DNA from: an uncultured Bacteroidota bacterium
Lineage (GTDB): Bacteria; Bacteroidota; Bacteroidia; Flavobacteriales; Flavobacteriaceae
NCBI GenBank assembly: GCA_902577515.1
Contig: CACGZJ010000009.1
Location: 1 to 56,311 of the forward strand
Direction: 5' to 3'
Length of the DNA stretch: 56,311 bases
In this document: positions 42,229-51,425 of the stretch, in pieces
Layout: every line of letters begins with the position of its first letter
How positions within the stretch are numbered: the stretch's first letter is position 1
Program-made: the position numbers and the translations under genes
The notes under the pieces: model-generated
Told to the model about the DNA's origin: nothing
The model's input: the letters and a program-made list of their open reading frames with translations, nothing else
The model's database searches: none

Positions 42229-43386
42229 TTATTTAGAGTCTAATATCATTCTGATAAAAGTACTTTCTGTTTGACTCCCAAACCACCTTCCAACAACTAC
42301 CATGTTTTCGTCCGGAATTATAATTACTTTATTACCTCCAAAACCACTTCCATAAAAAATATTAGTTGGGACATTTTTCCAATCAGTGGTTTCATAATCT
42401 TCACCTTTTTCAGAATTAATCCACCACATATATCCATATTCAGGATTAGTTTTTGAGGGTGTAATAGATTTCTCTATCCATTCTTTAGAAATAATTCTTT
42501 GCCCATTCCACATTCCCTTGTTTAAATAAAGGAGACCAAATCTTGCATGGTCCTCAGAGCTAATGAATATTCCTCCACCGTTGTGACCTCCTCCTGATAC
42601 AGATTGAATCATCAAACCATCAACGTTTACCCAAGAATTCTCATAACCATACCATCTCCAAGTATCAGATGCTCCAATTGGATCCATAATTGACTTTTTT
42701 AAAACCTTTGGTAATGACTCCCTAAAAACATGCAAAAGTGAATATGCCAATACATTAACCCTTACATCATTATATTTATAGTAGGTTCCTGGCTCTTTCT
42801 GTGGTTCTGATCTCCAGTCATCTATAGTTTTACTTATATCTGGCCTGTCTTCCCAATCATTAATCCCCCACAAACTTCCCTTCCAACCAGAAGATTGGTT
42901 AAGTAAATGCTCCCATGTTATTCTAGAATTTTTATTTCCATCGTAAGTTTTATCCCATATATATTCTGACACAAAATCCTTTTCTGAATTTATAAGATCA
43001 TTATCAACTGCAATACCTGTTGTAGCGGAAAGATAACTTTTTGTCACACTAAATGTCATATCAACTCTACTCGTGTCTCCCCATGAAGCAATTATATATC
43101 CATCTTTAATTATTAATCCATTAGTGTTACCTCTTTTTTTTGTTGGCCCTTTTATACTGTGGTATGGTTCTGCTGAAAATCCTTTTAATATTTCAACTCT
43201 TAAATCCTTATCTCCATTATTTTGATTTTTAATAACATAATTTATTGCATCATTAATTTTATCTTCATCATACCCAAGCTCAGATGGAGATTTAGTTTCC
43301 CACTCACCTTTTTCAGGAAAATAATTTGTCTGTGTATAGATTATATTAATCGATAGCATGAAAATAATTAAGCAGTAATTCTTCAT
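42229..43386 (-). CDS. Exported serine beta-lactamase-like hydrolase
   Basis: A 385-residue protein with a signal peptide ending NIIYTQ (about 19). It has the class C/DD-peptidase fold: nucleophile motif SVTK (in MTFSVTKSYLSA), YKYND as the Tyr-x-Asn element, and GSGFGGNKVI near the C-terminus in the place of the KTG box. WEHLLNQSSGWKG is a typical second-domain element. Probably a carboxylesterase or peptidase rather than a resistance enzyme. A second, distinct member is encoded 4 kb away. Confidence 0.88.
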   Translation of the reverse strand: MKNYCLIIFMLSINIIYTQTNYFPEKGEWETKSPSELGYDEDKINDAINYVIKNQNNGDKDLRVEILKGFSAEPYHSIKGPTKKRGNTNGLIIKDGYIIASWGDTSRVDMTFSVTKSYLSATTGIAVDNDLINSEKDFVSEYIWDKTYDGNKNSRITWEHLLNQSSGWKGSLWGINDWEDRPDISKTIDDWRSEPQKEPGTYYKYNDVRVNVLAYSLLHVFRESLPKVLKKSIMDPIGASDTWRWYGYENSWVNVDGLMIQSVSGGGHNGGGIFISSEDHARFGLLYLNKGMWNGQRIISKEWIEKSITPSKTNPEYGYMWWINSEKGEDYETTDWKNVPTNIFYGSGFGGNKVIIIPDENMVVVGRWFGSQTESTFIRMILDSK

Positions 43387-43388
43387 AT

Positions 43389-45026
43389 TTATTTGTTTAT
43401 TGAGTCTAACGGTGAAATTAGAGAATTTAAATTAAAGGTTTCATTGAGGTCCCAATTTGCCCTAACATCAATTTCACCTTTACTATAATAAACCGGTTCC
43501 GGTTGTATTTTGTTTAAATAATTTCCTGTATCCCACTGATTATTTTCATTTAAATCTTCAATTAATCTGAATGAATATTTACCAGGCTTGATAAGATCAA
43601 AACTATAAGTGGAATTTTGAAAAACATTATTATACTCTCTTATAATGTCTCCATTATTATCAATAAGATGAAGTATATATTTTGAATCATTATTTCTAAC
43701 TATATCTAGATATATATTTCCATAGTCTTCTAGAGTTTGAGTTATAACCTTATACTGTAATGAGTCATTTATATTACCTCTTATATCTACAATTGCATTT
43801 GGATATAAATTGATACTGTATTCATCAGAGGGTGATGCCTCAAATATAATATCAATTTCCTCTTCATAGTTATTGATTTTAGTTTTAAATTCTACTAATA
43901 AAGAGTCAATATCTCTGATATTTATTAAAGAATCAACAATCTTATGAATAGGAATATTATATGATAATTTGAATGAGTCTTTAAGATGTAAAATATTTGT
44001 AGTTTTTGAGGAGATTCTAAGGGAATCAATTAAAGTGTCTCTTTCTCTGTCAAACTTTACAGTTGTGAGCTTAATAGTATCTTTTTCTATCAAATTAAAA
44101 TTTAAAGAATCAAAACTGTTTCTTGAAAGCCAAAGGTTTAATGTATCTGTTTCCTTTTCTTTTAAAAAAGTATAACTAACACTATCAGGAATTTTGGAAA
44201 TTAACTCAATTCTATCTAATTTCAATTTTCCAAAATATCCAAATCCAATTTTCTCACTATTAATAAACTCAGGCTTATCCCAAACTAATTCTGTATCTTC
44301 CTTGAATAACTTGAAATCAATTATTGAATCTTTTGGTAAAGTTATTAAAGAATCAATAAATCCAATTTTCTCAAAAAATGGATCAAATAGATAATCATTA
44401 TTTAAGTCTTTTAATGCAATAATTAAATATCTTCCTTCTTTAACATTTTGAAACTTATAAGAAGTTGAGTCTAATGTATTTGATATATAGGTTGGTTTAT
44501 TTTTAAAAATAATAGAATCTTCATGGATTGAGTCAATTCTATATAGTTGCATTGAAATATAAGTATTAGATTCTCTTTCAAATGCATCAGAAACTAATCC
44601 GGTTACATATAATGAATCAAGTGTTTCTCCAGTTGAAAAGGTATAATTAAAAAAAGTAAGTACATTATTTTCATTATTATCCTTAATGCTATTCCCAAAA
44701 TTTATTGAGTAAGTAGTCTCAGATTCTAAAGAATCAATAAATTTTATAAACACTTTTTTAGTTACACCTGAGAGAGGCTTGATTTCATAGGCATTGTTAT
44801 CTATTGGAGGTGAAATAATTAATTGATCCTGAACTTTGTCAAGATTTATCCACTCATCAAAAGTAAGTTTAATCTCCTCTGAATCAAAATTCGTTGAATT
44901 TAATTTTGGATTAGCGTTAACTAAAACTGGAGGGATAGAGTCCTTTGGTCCACCTGTTGGACTAGCTCTTTTTGCACAACCATTTATTATAAGGGTTGAT
45001 AATAAAAAGTAGATTAGATTTCTCAT
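43389..45026 (-). CDS. Ig-like domain lipoprotein (Big_5 type)
   Basis: A 545-residue lipoprotein with lipobox INGCAK (Cys at about 17). The opening RASPTGGPKDSIPPVLVNANP and ...FDEWINLDKVQDQLIISPP is typical of a single-copy Bacteroidetes lipoprotein with an N-terminal bacterial Ig-like domain. The C-terminal segment (PGKYSFRLIEDLNENNQWDTGNY) reads like a prealbumin-type beta-sandwich with an EF-like Asp-rich loop. Function unknown, probably envelope-related; 2 bp upstream of the hydrolase stop, so co-transcribed with it. Confidence 0.85.
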   Translation of the reverse strand: MRNLIYFLLSTLIINGCAKRASPTGGPKDSIPPVLVNANPKLNSTNFDSEEIKLTFDEWINLDKVQDQLIISPPIDNNAYEIKPLSGVTKKVFIKFIDSLESETTYSINFGNSIKDNNENNVLTFFNYTFSTGETLDSLYVTGLVSDAFERESNTYISMQLYRIDSIHEDSIIFKNKPTYISNTLDSTSYKFQNVKEGRYLIIALKDLNNDYLFDPFFEKIGFIDSLITLPKDSIIDFKLFKEDTELVWDKPEFINSEKIGFGYFGKLKLDRIELISKIPDSVSYTFLKEKETDTLNLWLSRNSFDSLNFNLIEKDTIKLTTVKFDRERDTLIDSLRISSKTTNILHLKDSFKLSYNIPIHKIVDSLINIRDIDSLLVEFKTKINNYEEEIDIIFEASPSDEYSINLYPNAIVDIRGNINDSLQYKVITQTLEDYGNIYLDIVRNNDSKYILHLIDNNGDIIREYNNVFQNSTYSFDLIKPGKYSFRLIEDLNENNQWDTGNYLNKIQPEPVYYSKGEIDVRANWDLNETFNLNSLISPLDSINK

Positions 45027-45073
45027 TTAATTAATTCATTACAAATTAACGTATTTAAAATACTAAAAAGAAC

Positions 45074-45081
45074 TATTTTTG
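45074..45081 (+). promoter_or_regulatory. -7 promoter element (TATTTTTG) of glyS
   Basis: TATTTTTG ten bases before the glyS ATG; the leader would be about 5 nt. Confidence 0.4.
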
Positions 45082-45091
45082 CAATATACTG

Positions 45092-46627
45092 ATGGATAAC
45101 GACTCACTTAAAAAAATCATTTCACATTCTAAAGAATATGGTTTCATATTTCCTTCAAGTGAGATTTATGAGGGATTAAATGCAATATATGATTATGCAC
45201 ATAATGGTGCGTTGCTAAAAAACAATATAAGAGAGTATTGGTGGAGATCTATGGTTCAGCTTAATGAAAATATTGTAGGTATAGACTCAGCAATATTTAT
45301 GCATCCAAAAACTTGGGCTGCATCGGGTCATGTAGATGCTTTCAATGATCCTCTCATAGACAATAAGGATTCGAAGAAAAGATATAGAGCTGATGTTTTG
45401 ATCGAAGAATTTATAGAAAAACTAAAATCTAAAATTCAAAAAGAAGTTCAAAAAGCTGAAAAAAGATTTAAAGAAAAATTTGATAAAAATCAGTTCCTTG
45501 ATACTAGTCCTAAAGTTTTAGAAATTCAAAAAAAGATTGATGAAGTTAAAGCTAGAATGGTCTCCGCATTTGAAAAAGATGATCTGCAAGAAGTAAAAAA
45601 AATAATTGACGATATGGAAATTAAATGTCAGATTTCAGGAACTTGTAATTGGACGGAAGTCAGACACTTTAATCTAATGTTTAGCACGAAGTTAGGAGCA
45701 TCAGAAGAGTCAAGTATGGATTTATATTTAAGACCTGAAACTGCTCAAGGAATTTTCTTAAACTATTTAAATGTTCAAAAGACCTCAAGAATGAAAATCC
45801 CTTTTGGAATTGCTCAGACTGGTAAGGCCTTTAGAAATGAAATTGTTGCCAGACAATTTATCTTTAGAATGAGAGAATTTGAGCAGATGGAGATGCAATT
45901 TTTCATTAAACCTGGAACCCAGGAAAATTGGTTTAATCATTGGAAAGATAAAAGACTTAGCTGGCATTTAAATTTAGGTATTGATCCAAGTTTATTTAGA
46001 TACCATGATCATGATAAACTTGCACATTATGCTGACGCTGCATGCGATATTGAGTTTAATTTTCCATTTGGGTTTAAAGAACTTGAAGGTATTCATTCAA
46101 GAACTGATTTCGATCTTAAAAGCCACGAGGAGCTTTCAGGTAAGAAAATTCAATATTTTGATCCTGAATTAGATAAGAACTATACACCATATGTTCTTGA
46201 GACATCTATTGGTTTAGATAGAATGTTTCTTGCAATTATATCTAACTCATTTAAAGTAGAAACCCTAGAAGATGGATCTACAAGAAATGTTATGAGTATA
46301 CCTAAGCAAATTGCTCCAAACAAATTAGCAGTTCTTCCACTACTCAAAAAAGATGGACTTCCAGAATATGCTAGAAAAGTTATGAATGAGTTTAGTCATG
46401 AGATTAATCTTGTTTATGATGAAAAAGATGCAATTGGAAGAAGATATAGAAGACAAGATGCAATCGGGACTCCATATTGTATTACGATTGATCACCAAAC
46501 AATTGAAGATGATTCATTCACAATAAGAGATAGGGACTCAATGGAACAAAAAAGAATAAACATAGAAGATTTAAAATCTATTGTTGATAGTGAATTAAAA
46601 CTTAAAAGTTTATTAAAAAAACTTTAA
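45092..46627 (+). CDS. glyS: Glycyl-tRNA synthetase, eukaryote/archaea-type dimer
   Basis: A 511-residue class IIa synthetase that charges tRNA-Gly. Motif 2 is GIAQTGKAFRNEIVARQFIFR with the FEQMEMQFF strand; motif 3 is LETSIGLDRMFLAI. The early WWRSMVQLNENIVGID and HPKTWAASGHVD, and the C-terminal anticodon domain (APNKLAVLPLLKKDGL), are canonical. This is the single-chain type, not the alpha2beta2 form. xth starts on the next base after its stop. Confidence 0.97.
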   Translation: MDNDSLKKIISHSKEYGFIFPSSEIYEGLNAIYDYAHNGALLKNNIREYWWRSMVQLNENIVGIDSAIFMHPKTWAASGHVDAFNDPLIDNKDSKKRYRADVLIEEFIEKLKSKIQKEVQKAEKRFKEKFDKNQFLDTSPKVLEIQKKIDEVKARMVSAFEKDDLQEVKKIIDDMEIKCQISGTCNWTEVRHFNLMFSTKLGASEESSMDLYLRPETAQGIFLNYLNVQKTSRMKIPFGIAQTGKAFRNEIVARQFIFRMREFEQMEMQFFIKPGTQENWFNHWKDKRLSWHLNLGIDPSLFRYHDHDKLAHYADAACDIEFNFPFGFKELEGIHSRTDFDLKSHEELSGKKIQYFDPELDKNYTPYVLETSIGLDRMFLAIISNSFKVETLEDGSTRNVMSIPKQIAPNKLAVLPLLKKDGLPEYARKVMNEFSHEINLVYDEKDAIGRRYRRQDAIGTPYCITIDHQTIEDDSFTIRDRDSMEQKRINIEDLKSIVDSELKLKSLLKKL

Positions 46628-47389
46628 TTGAATATTATTAGTTATAACGTAAATGGCATAAGAGCCGCAATAAATAAAGGATTTGTTGACTGGCTAAAAA
46701 GAGAATCTCCTGATGTCATATGTCTTCAAGAAATAAAAGCAAATAAAGAACAAGTTGAGGTTTCTGAAATCGAAAACTTAGGATATAACACATTCTGGTT
46801 TTCAGCTCAAAAAAAGGGCTATAGTGGCGTTGCAATATTTTCAAAACAAAAACCTAATCATGTTGAATATGGTTCAGGGATTGATTATATGGACTATGAG
46901 GGCAGAATCATTAGACTTGATTTTGATAAGGTATCTATAATAAGTTTATATCTTCCATCAGGAACAAATCTAGATAGACTTGATTTTAAGTTTAAATTTA
47001 TGGATGACTTTAAAGACTATATCTATGAGTTAAATAATGAAATAAAAAATTTAGTTATTTGTGGTGATTATAATATTTGTCATAAAGCTATTGATATTCA
47101 TGACCCTATAAGGAATAAGAATGTTTCAGGTTTTTTACCAGAGGAAAGAGAATGGTTAGATAGCTTTATTGGAGATAAATTTACTGACTCATTTCGCTAT
47201 CTAAACTCATCACCACATAAATATAGTTGGTGGAGTTATAGAGCAAACTCAAGAGCTAATAATAAAGGATGGAGAATTGATTATAATATGGTCTCAAAAT
47301 CAATTGAAGATAGTATAGTTAATGCATCTATTTTAAGTGATGTTAACCATTCTGATCATTGTCCAATTAAGCTGGAGTTATCTATTTAG
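46628..47389 (+). CDS. xth: Exodeoxyribonuclease III / AP endonuclease
   Basis: A 253-residue cytosolic base-excision-repair enzyme. It starts at TTG, the base after the glyS stop; the N-terminus MNIISYNVNGIRAA is exactly the usual family start, so the TTG is believable. Catalytic residues: N7, E35 in CLQEIK, GDYNICHKAIDIHDP, and NHSDHCPIKLEL at the end. WWSYRANSRANNKGWRIDY is a canonical region. The stop overlaps the convergent hydrolase gene by 4 bp. Confidence 0.95.
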   Translation: MNIISYNVNGIRAAINKGFVDWLKRESPDVICLQEIKANKEQVEVSEIENLGYNTFWFSAQKKGYSGVAIFSKQKPNHVEYGSGIDYMDYEGRIIRLDFDKVSIISLYLPSGTNLDRLDFKFKFMDDFKDYIYELNNEIKNLVICGDYNICHKAIDIHDPIRNKNVSGFLPEEREWLDSFIGDKFTDSFRYLNSSPHKYSWWSYRANSRANNKGWRIDYNMVSKSIEDSIVNASILSDVNHSDHCPIKLELSI

Positions 47390-48519
47390 TTAATAAGCTT
47401 TAGGGCTTCATCAATATATACAAGTACATCTGGAGAAACTCCAGCCCTTCCAAGATCTATATCTCTTTCTCCTAGCCTTGTTATTATTAATTTTTTTTCT
47501 GGAATCATAATTACATACTGCCCTTGGTGACCGCTCATCAGAGATATTTTCAAATCCTTATAGTCAGATAGCCAAACTCCAATCCCATATTCTTTAAAAT
47601 CATCTAAATACGGCTTTGTAGATTTTTGAATAAATGCTGAATCAATAATCTGACTGCCACTCCAACTCCCATTATCAATATATAGTTTGCCAAGTCTAGA
47701 AAAATCTCTTGCATTTGAATGTAAACAGCAGAATGATTTTAAATTTCCTGATTCTTTACTATCTATTTGCCAATATGCATCATTGTCGGGACTAATCTTT
47801 GACCATAATTCTTTTTCAAAATAATCTTGTATTTTCATACCCGTTGCTTTTTCAATAACCATTGATAAAATTTGTGTATTACCACTTGAATAAAGATAGG
47901 TTTTCCCAGGTTCATCAATGAATTTTTGGTCTAACATCAACTTAACAAGATCTTCATAGAAGTACTGTTTTGCAACTGGGCTAAAAGGATTTGATGTACC
48001 TTCATCCCAATCTATGCCTGAGGTCATTGCAGCTAAATCGATAATTTTGACATCATTAGCAAACTCTCCTTTTAATTCTGGAATATAATCAATCACTTTA
48101 TCCTCAAGGCTATTAATATAACCTTGCTCTAAGGCCTTGGCCATCATTAATGATACAGGGGTCTTAGCCATAGACATAGAATTAGTTGATGAGTTAACTG
48201 AATAACCTTCATAATATTTCTCGCCAATAATTGTATCATTATGAATAACAATGTAGGCAGCAGTTCTCATTTTTTTATTATAATCCTCAAACTCTGAGGA
48301 AAAATTAGTAGTCTTATCCTTATTTTCTGCCCATGGTGATTTTTCTATTGGAGATTTAATCGTCTCATAATTAAAGTATTTTAAGTCATCTATAAATACT
48401 GTAGATTCTCCATTTAGGTAAACAATTCTAATACCCCTAGCAAAATACTCTAGATTGAAAGTGTAAATTAATGCAAATATAACCGACACAGTTATTACTA
48501 AAATTTTAATTTTTTTCAT
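47386..48519 (-). CDS. Membrane-anchored serine beta-lactamase-like hydrolase
   Basis: A 377-residue protein with a signal or anchor helix at about 3-20. Nucleophile motif SMAK (in SMSMAKTPVSLM), YSSGN as the second element and SGHQGQYV as the third give the penicillin-binding/class C fold. IDLAAMTSGIDWDEG is a family hallmark. Clearly distinct from the other hydrolase in this window. Its start overlaps the stop of the upstream antiporter by 4 bp. Confidence 0.88.
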   Translation of the reverse strand: MKKIKILVITVSVIFALIYTFNLEYFARGIRIVYLNGESTVFIDDLKYFNYETIKSPIEKSPWAENKDKTTNFSSEFEDYNKKMRTAAYIVIHNDTIIGEKYYEGYSVNSSTNSMSMAKTPVSLMMAKALEQGYINSLEDKVIDYIPELKGEFANDVKIIDLAAMTSGIDWDEGTSNPFSPVAKQYFYEDLVKLMLDQKFIDEPGKTYLYSSGNTQILSMVIEKATGMKIQDYFEKELWSKISPDNDAYWQIDSKESGNLKSFCCLHSNARDFSRLGKLYIDNGSWSGSQIIDSAFIQKSTKPYLDDFKEYGIGVWLSDYKDLKISLMSGHQGQYVIMIPEKKLIITRLGERDIDLGRAGVSPDVLVYIDEALKLIN

Positions 48520-49787
48520 TTTTTATCAATTTGTGAATCTACTATCTCAGATAAAGATTGTTGTTGATCAGTATAGTCTTCATCTTCCTTTTTTACTCTT
48601 TTAATTGATCCTTGAATCATAATAAGCATGGAGGCAATAATAATTACTAGCAGAACTTTTTCATCAATAATATTACTCTTTTGAATGTCATAGTCGGAAA
48701 TACTTAAAAATAAAAGTATAGTTATTAATCCCCTAGGAGAAAAATATAGAAGAGGTTTTGATTCTTCATCATTTAATACAAGAGTTAAATAAAAATATCT
48801 AATACCATACATAATTAATAAAACAGTTGCACCAATTATATATGGTTCGAGCTCAACAAAACTTTCAAGAGGTATTGAGAACCCAAAGAATAAAAAGAAG
48901 AAGGTTCTAACTAAAAATGTTGATTCAGCTGTCAATAAATGAAATTCATGTAAGTCAGACTTTTTAATATCATCAGTTTTTATATATTTTTTTAAACTCT
49001 TTGGGATAAGGTTTGTAAAATTTGATAAAAAAATTCCAAAAATAAATATTAAGACTAATGATGGAAGTTTTAAAAAATCTTTTCCAATTTCATATGCTAA
49101 AATTAATAAAGCTAGAATAAGAAAAAACTTTACATGATGCTCAATTCTTTGGATCAACTGAAATAAAAGATATGTTATAACAATTGAAATACCTATAATT
49201 AAGAAAATCTGTCCTATTAATGTAAATATTGGTTCAAGCCCAATAAATGCTTCTCCCTTCTCTGCCTGTCTAATACAATAGTAAAAAATCATAATACCAA
49301 GAATATCTGAGAATGTTGATTCATAAACAACAAACTCCTTATTACTAGTTATTAACCCAGTTGCTGATGGAATTGCTACTGCGCTACTAATTATTGATAA
49401 AGGAATAGCATATATAACAGCTGTCGAATATTCTAATCCTATAACTTGATTAAAGAAAATACTGACTAGCACAATATTGATAATTAGGATAACCAATGCA
49501 GCTAAAAACCCTTTAATTATAATCTGTGCCTTTTCTTTCTTTATCTCTAATTCAAGTGCAGCCTCGAGAACAATTAAGATTAATCCTATTGTGCCCAATA
49601 CGGGAACAAGACTATCAAGAAACTCAAAATTGCTATAACCGGAGTATGAGGAAAAGAACCTTAATATTATACCTGTTAGAACAAGTAGTATTACTGATGG
49701 AAATTTTGTCCTCCTTGCAAAAATATCAAACAGGTATGAAAATATTATTAATAAGGGTAGTACAATTAATATTGACCCAACATCCAT
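48516..49787 (-). CDS. Cation:proton antiporter, CPA family (NhaP-like)
   Basis: A 423-residue inner-membrane protein with about 12 helices. VLLVLTGIILRF and VLGTIGLILIVLEAALELE are the first-helix hallmarks of CPA antiporters. The ion-binding motif region is ESTFSDILGIMIFYYC, with SD in place of the common ND. A hydrophilic C-terminal tail (VKKEDEDYTDQQQSL) ends it; there is no TrkA-type regulatory domain. Probably exchanges Na+ or K+ for protons, useful in sea water. The ion is not predictable. Confidence 0.88.
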   Translation of the reverse strand: MDVGSILIVLPLLIIFSYLFDIFARRTKFPSVILLVLTGIILRFFSSYSGYSNFEFLDSLVPVLGTIGLILIVLEAALELEIKKEKAQIIIKGFLAALVILIINIVLVSIFFNQVIGLEYSTAVIYAIPLSIISSAVAIPSATGLITSNKEFVVYESTFSDILGIMIFYYCIRQAEKGEAFIGLEPIFTLIGQIFLIIGISIVITYLLFQLIQRIEHHVKFFLILALLILAYEIGKDFLKLPSLVLIFIFGIFLSNFTNLIPKSLKKYIKTDDIKKSDLHEFHLLTAESTFLVRTFFFLFFGFSIPLESFVELEPYIIGATVLLIMYGIRYFYLTLVLNDEESKPLLYFSPRGLITILLFLSISDYDIQKSNIIDEKVLLVIIIASMLIMIQGSIKRVKKEDEDYTDQQQSLSEIVDSQIDKK

Positions 49788-49833
49788 AAAAGCTAATTTA
49801 ATGAAATAAATCCTATATGTAATTTTTCAGTTT

Positions 49834-49841
49834 TATATTTG
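49834..49841 (+). promoter_or_regulatory. -7 promoter element (TATATTTG) of the AraC-family gene
   Basis: TATATTTG 22 bp before the regulator's ATG. Confidence 0.5.
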
Positions 49842-49863
49842 TATAAAGTATTGAGCATTTACT

Positions 49864-50709
49864 ATGATTATTGAGAATATAGATAAAGAAATAACTTTGT
49901 GTTATACATCTAAAATTGATGATAATTCTGGTAATTTTTTCTTAGATGTAGATTTAAAATATATTCAATTTCATTTCTGCATAGATGGTAATGCTTCATT
50001 TAGCTATAACAATGACTCATATAAATTAAATTTAGACGGTAATAAGTTTTTGACTCTTTATAATCCTTCAAAAAATATACCAATTAATTGTAAAATTTCT
50101 CCAAAAACTAAACTAGTGAGTTTATTAATTTCCATTAATAAATTTCATAGTCTTTTTTCTGATTCAGCAAGTTCTATCTCTTTCATTTCAGATGATAACC
50201 TTAATAAAAAATATTATAAAGAGGATTCTATTCCAAATAAAACATTGACTGTATTAAATCAAATTTTAAATGAAAATCTAAATAAGAATATCAAAAAAAT
50301 ATATTTTAATGGAAAAGTTTTAGAGCTTTTAAGTATTCTATATAATACATCTAATGAAGTTGATCTTGATCAATGCCCATTTCTTGCTGATGATAAGAAT
50401 ATTGCCAAGATCAAAAGGGCTAAAGAAATTATTCTTCAAAGTATTGATAACCCCCCTGGATTAAATGAATTAGCTACTAAAGTAGAAATTCCTTTGAAAA
50501 ATTTAAAAACAGGGTTTAAACAACTGTATGGAAATACTGTCTATGGTTTTCTATCTGAATATAAAATGACAAAAGCTAGTCAAATGTTATCAAGTAAAAA
50601 TTATAATGTAAATGAAGTTTCACAACACTTAGGCTATTCCTCAGCTAGTCATTTTATTTATGCATTCAAAAAAAGATTTGGCATCACACCAAAGAAATAT
50701 CTAAAATAA
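49864..50709 (+). CDS. AraC-family regulator, PchR-like
   Basis: A 281-residue DNA-binding regulator. The N-terminal half is a cupin-like ligand domain; CPFLADDKNIAKIKRAKEII (about 176-195) opens the DNA-binding half. Two helix-turn-helix motifs follow: PGLNELATKVEIPLKNLKTGFK and NVNEVSQHLGYSSASHFIYAFK (fragments), ending GITPKKYLK. The pattern with CPFL and LKxGFK is that of PchR-like regulators of siderophore and haem uptake. It is convergent with hmuY and its receptor, which are likely targets. Confidence 0.9.
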   Translation: MIIENIDKEITLCYTSKIDDNSGNFFLDVDLKYIQFHFCIDGNASFSYNNDSYKLNLDGNKFLTLYNPSKNIPINCKISPKTKLVSLLISINKFHSLFSDSASSISFISDDNLNKKYYKEDSIPNKTLTVLNQILNENLNKNIKKIYFNGKVLELLSILYNTSNEVDLDQCPFLADDKNIAKIKRAKEIILQSIDNPPGLNELATKVEIPLKNLKTGFKQLYGNTVYGFLSEYKMTKASQMLSSKNYNVNEVSQHLGYSSASHFIYAFKKRFGITPKKYLK

Positions 50710-50715
50710 ATAATA

Positions 50716-50755
50716 AAAAAAGTATATCCATCTTAACTAATGGATATACTTTTTT
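50716..50755. terminator. Long bidirectional terminator between the regulator and hmuY
   Basis: A perfect 16-bp stem (AAAAAAGTATATCCAT paired with its complement) around an 8-nt loop; runs of A and T at both ends make it work on both strands for the two convergent genes. Confidence 0.9.
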
Positions 50756-50767
50756 AAACAAATTAGT

Positions 50768-51406
50768 TTAGAAATTTGTTATCCCCTCATTGGGCTGATA
50801 TTCATAATTGAATGTATAATATCTAGACTCATCAGTGAATGCGTCAGGGCTTTCAGGTGCATCTTTGTAATAACTTAAAATCTCCATTTTAGCATATTTA
50901 CCATCAAAAGTTCTAAATACTAATATTTTTCCTGGTGTTGGAGAGATTATATTAACAGGAGGTCCTTGATATGTATACCATCCATTGCCTCCTCCAGATG
51001 GAATAGCATATCCAGATGTGGAGTCTTGACTTAATGATTGTAAATCAACTTCGACAACTGACAACATAGTCCCACTTGCAATATATACTGCAGCGTTCCC
51101 TGTTCTAGATGGTTCATCTATAGTTCCAAGAGATTCCCCTCCGTTAACAATTATATCAGTTCCTCTAAATGCAACATCCCAATCTGTTTCACTAGTTGTG
51201 ATTTGTCCGGTTGAAAAATTGAATTTTGTGAATTCGCCTGATATTGGTGTAAACTGACCAGTTCTAGGATTAACTCCTCCATTTTGAGGCGCATAAAGAT
51301 TTTCAAAACTTTCTGATACAATATCTAAAAGCTGAACTTCATCATCTTTACTACATGATGAAAGTATTAGTGATAATAAAGTAATATAGGTAATTGTTTT
51401 TCTCAT
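50768..51406 (-). CDS. hmuY: HmuY-family haem-binding lipoprotein
   Basis: A 212-residue lipoprotein with lipobox LSSCSK (Cys at about 17). The all-beta HmuY domain is recognised by FSTGQITTSETDWDVAFRG and GGNGWYTYQGP and by ILVFRTFDGKYAKMEILSYY near the C-terminus. HmuY-like proteins take haem from host or free haemoproteins and pass it to the TonB receptor. The haem-ligand residues (two His in Porphyromonas; Met in others) are not obvious: no His is present in the mature chain and only two Met are seen, so the ligand may differ. The receptor gene lies 19 bp upstream. Confidence 0.88.
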   Translation of the reverse strand: MRKTITYITLLSLILSSCSKDDEVQLLDIVSESFENLYAPQNGGVNPRTGQFTPISGEFTKFNFSTGQITTSETDWDVAFRGTDIIVNGGESLGTIDEPSRTGNAAVYIASGTMLSVVEVDLQSLSQDSTSGYAIPSGGGNGWYTYQGPPVNIISPTPGKILVFRTFDGKYAKMEILSYYKDAPESPDAFTDESRYYTFNYEYQPNEGITNF

Positions 51407-51425
51407 AATTTTAAGATTTGATTGT

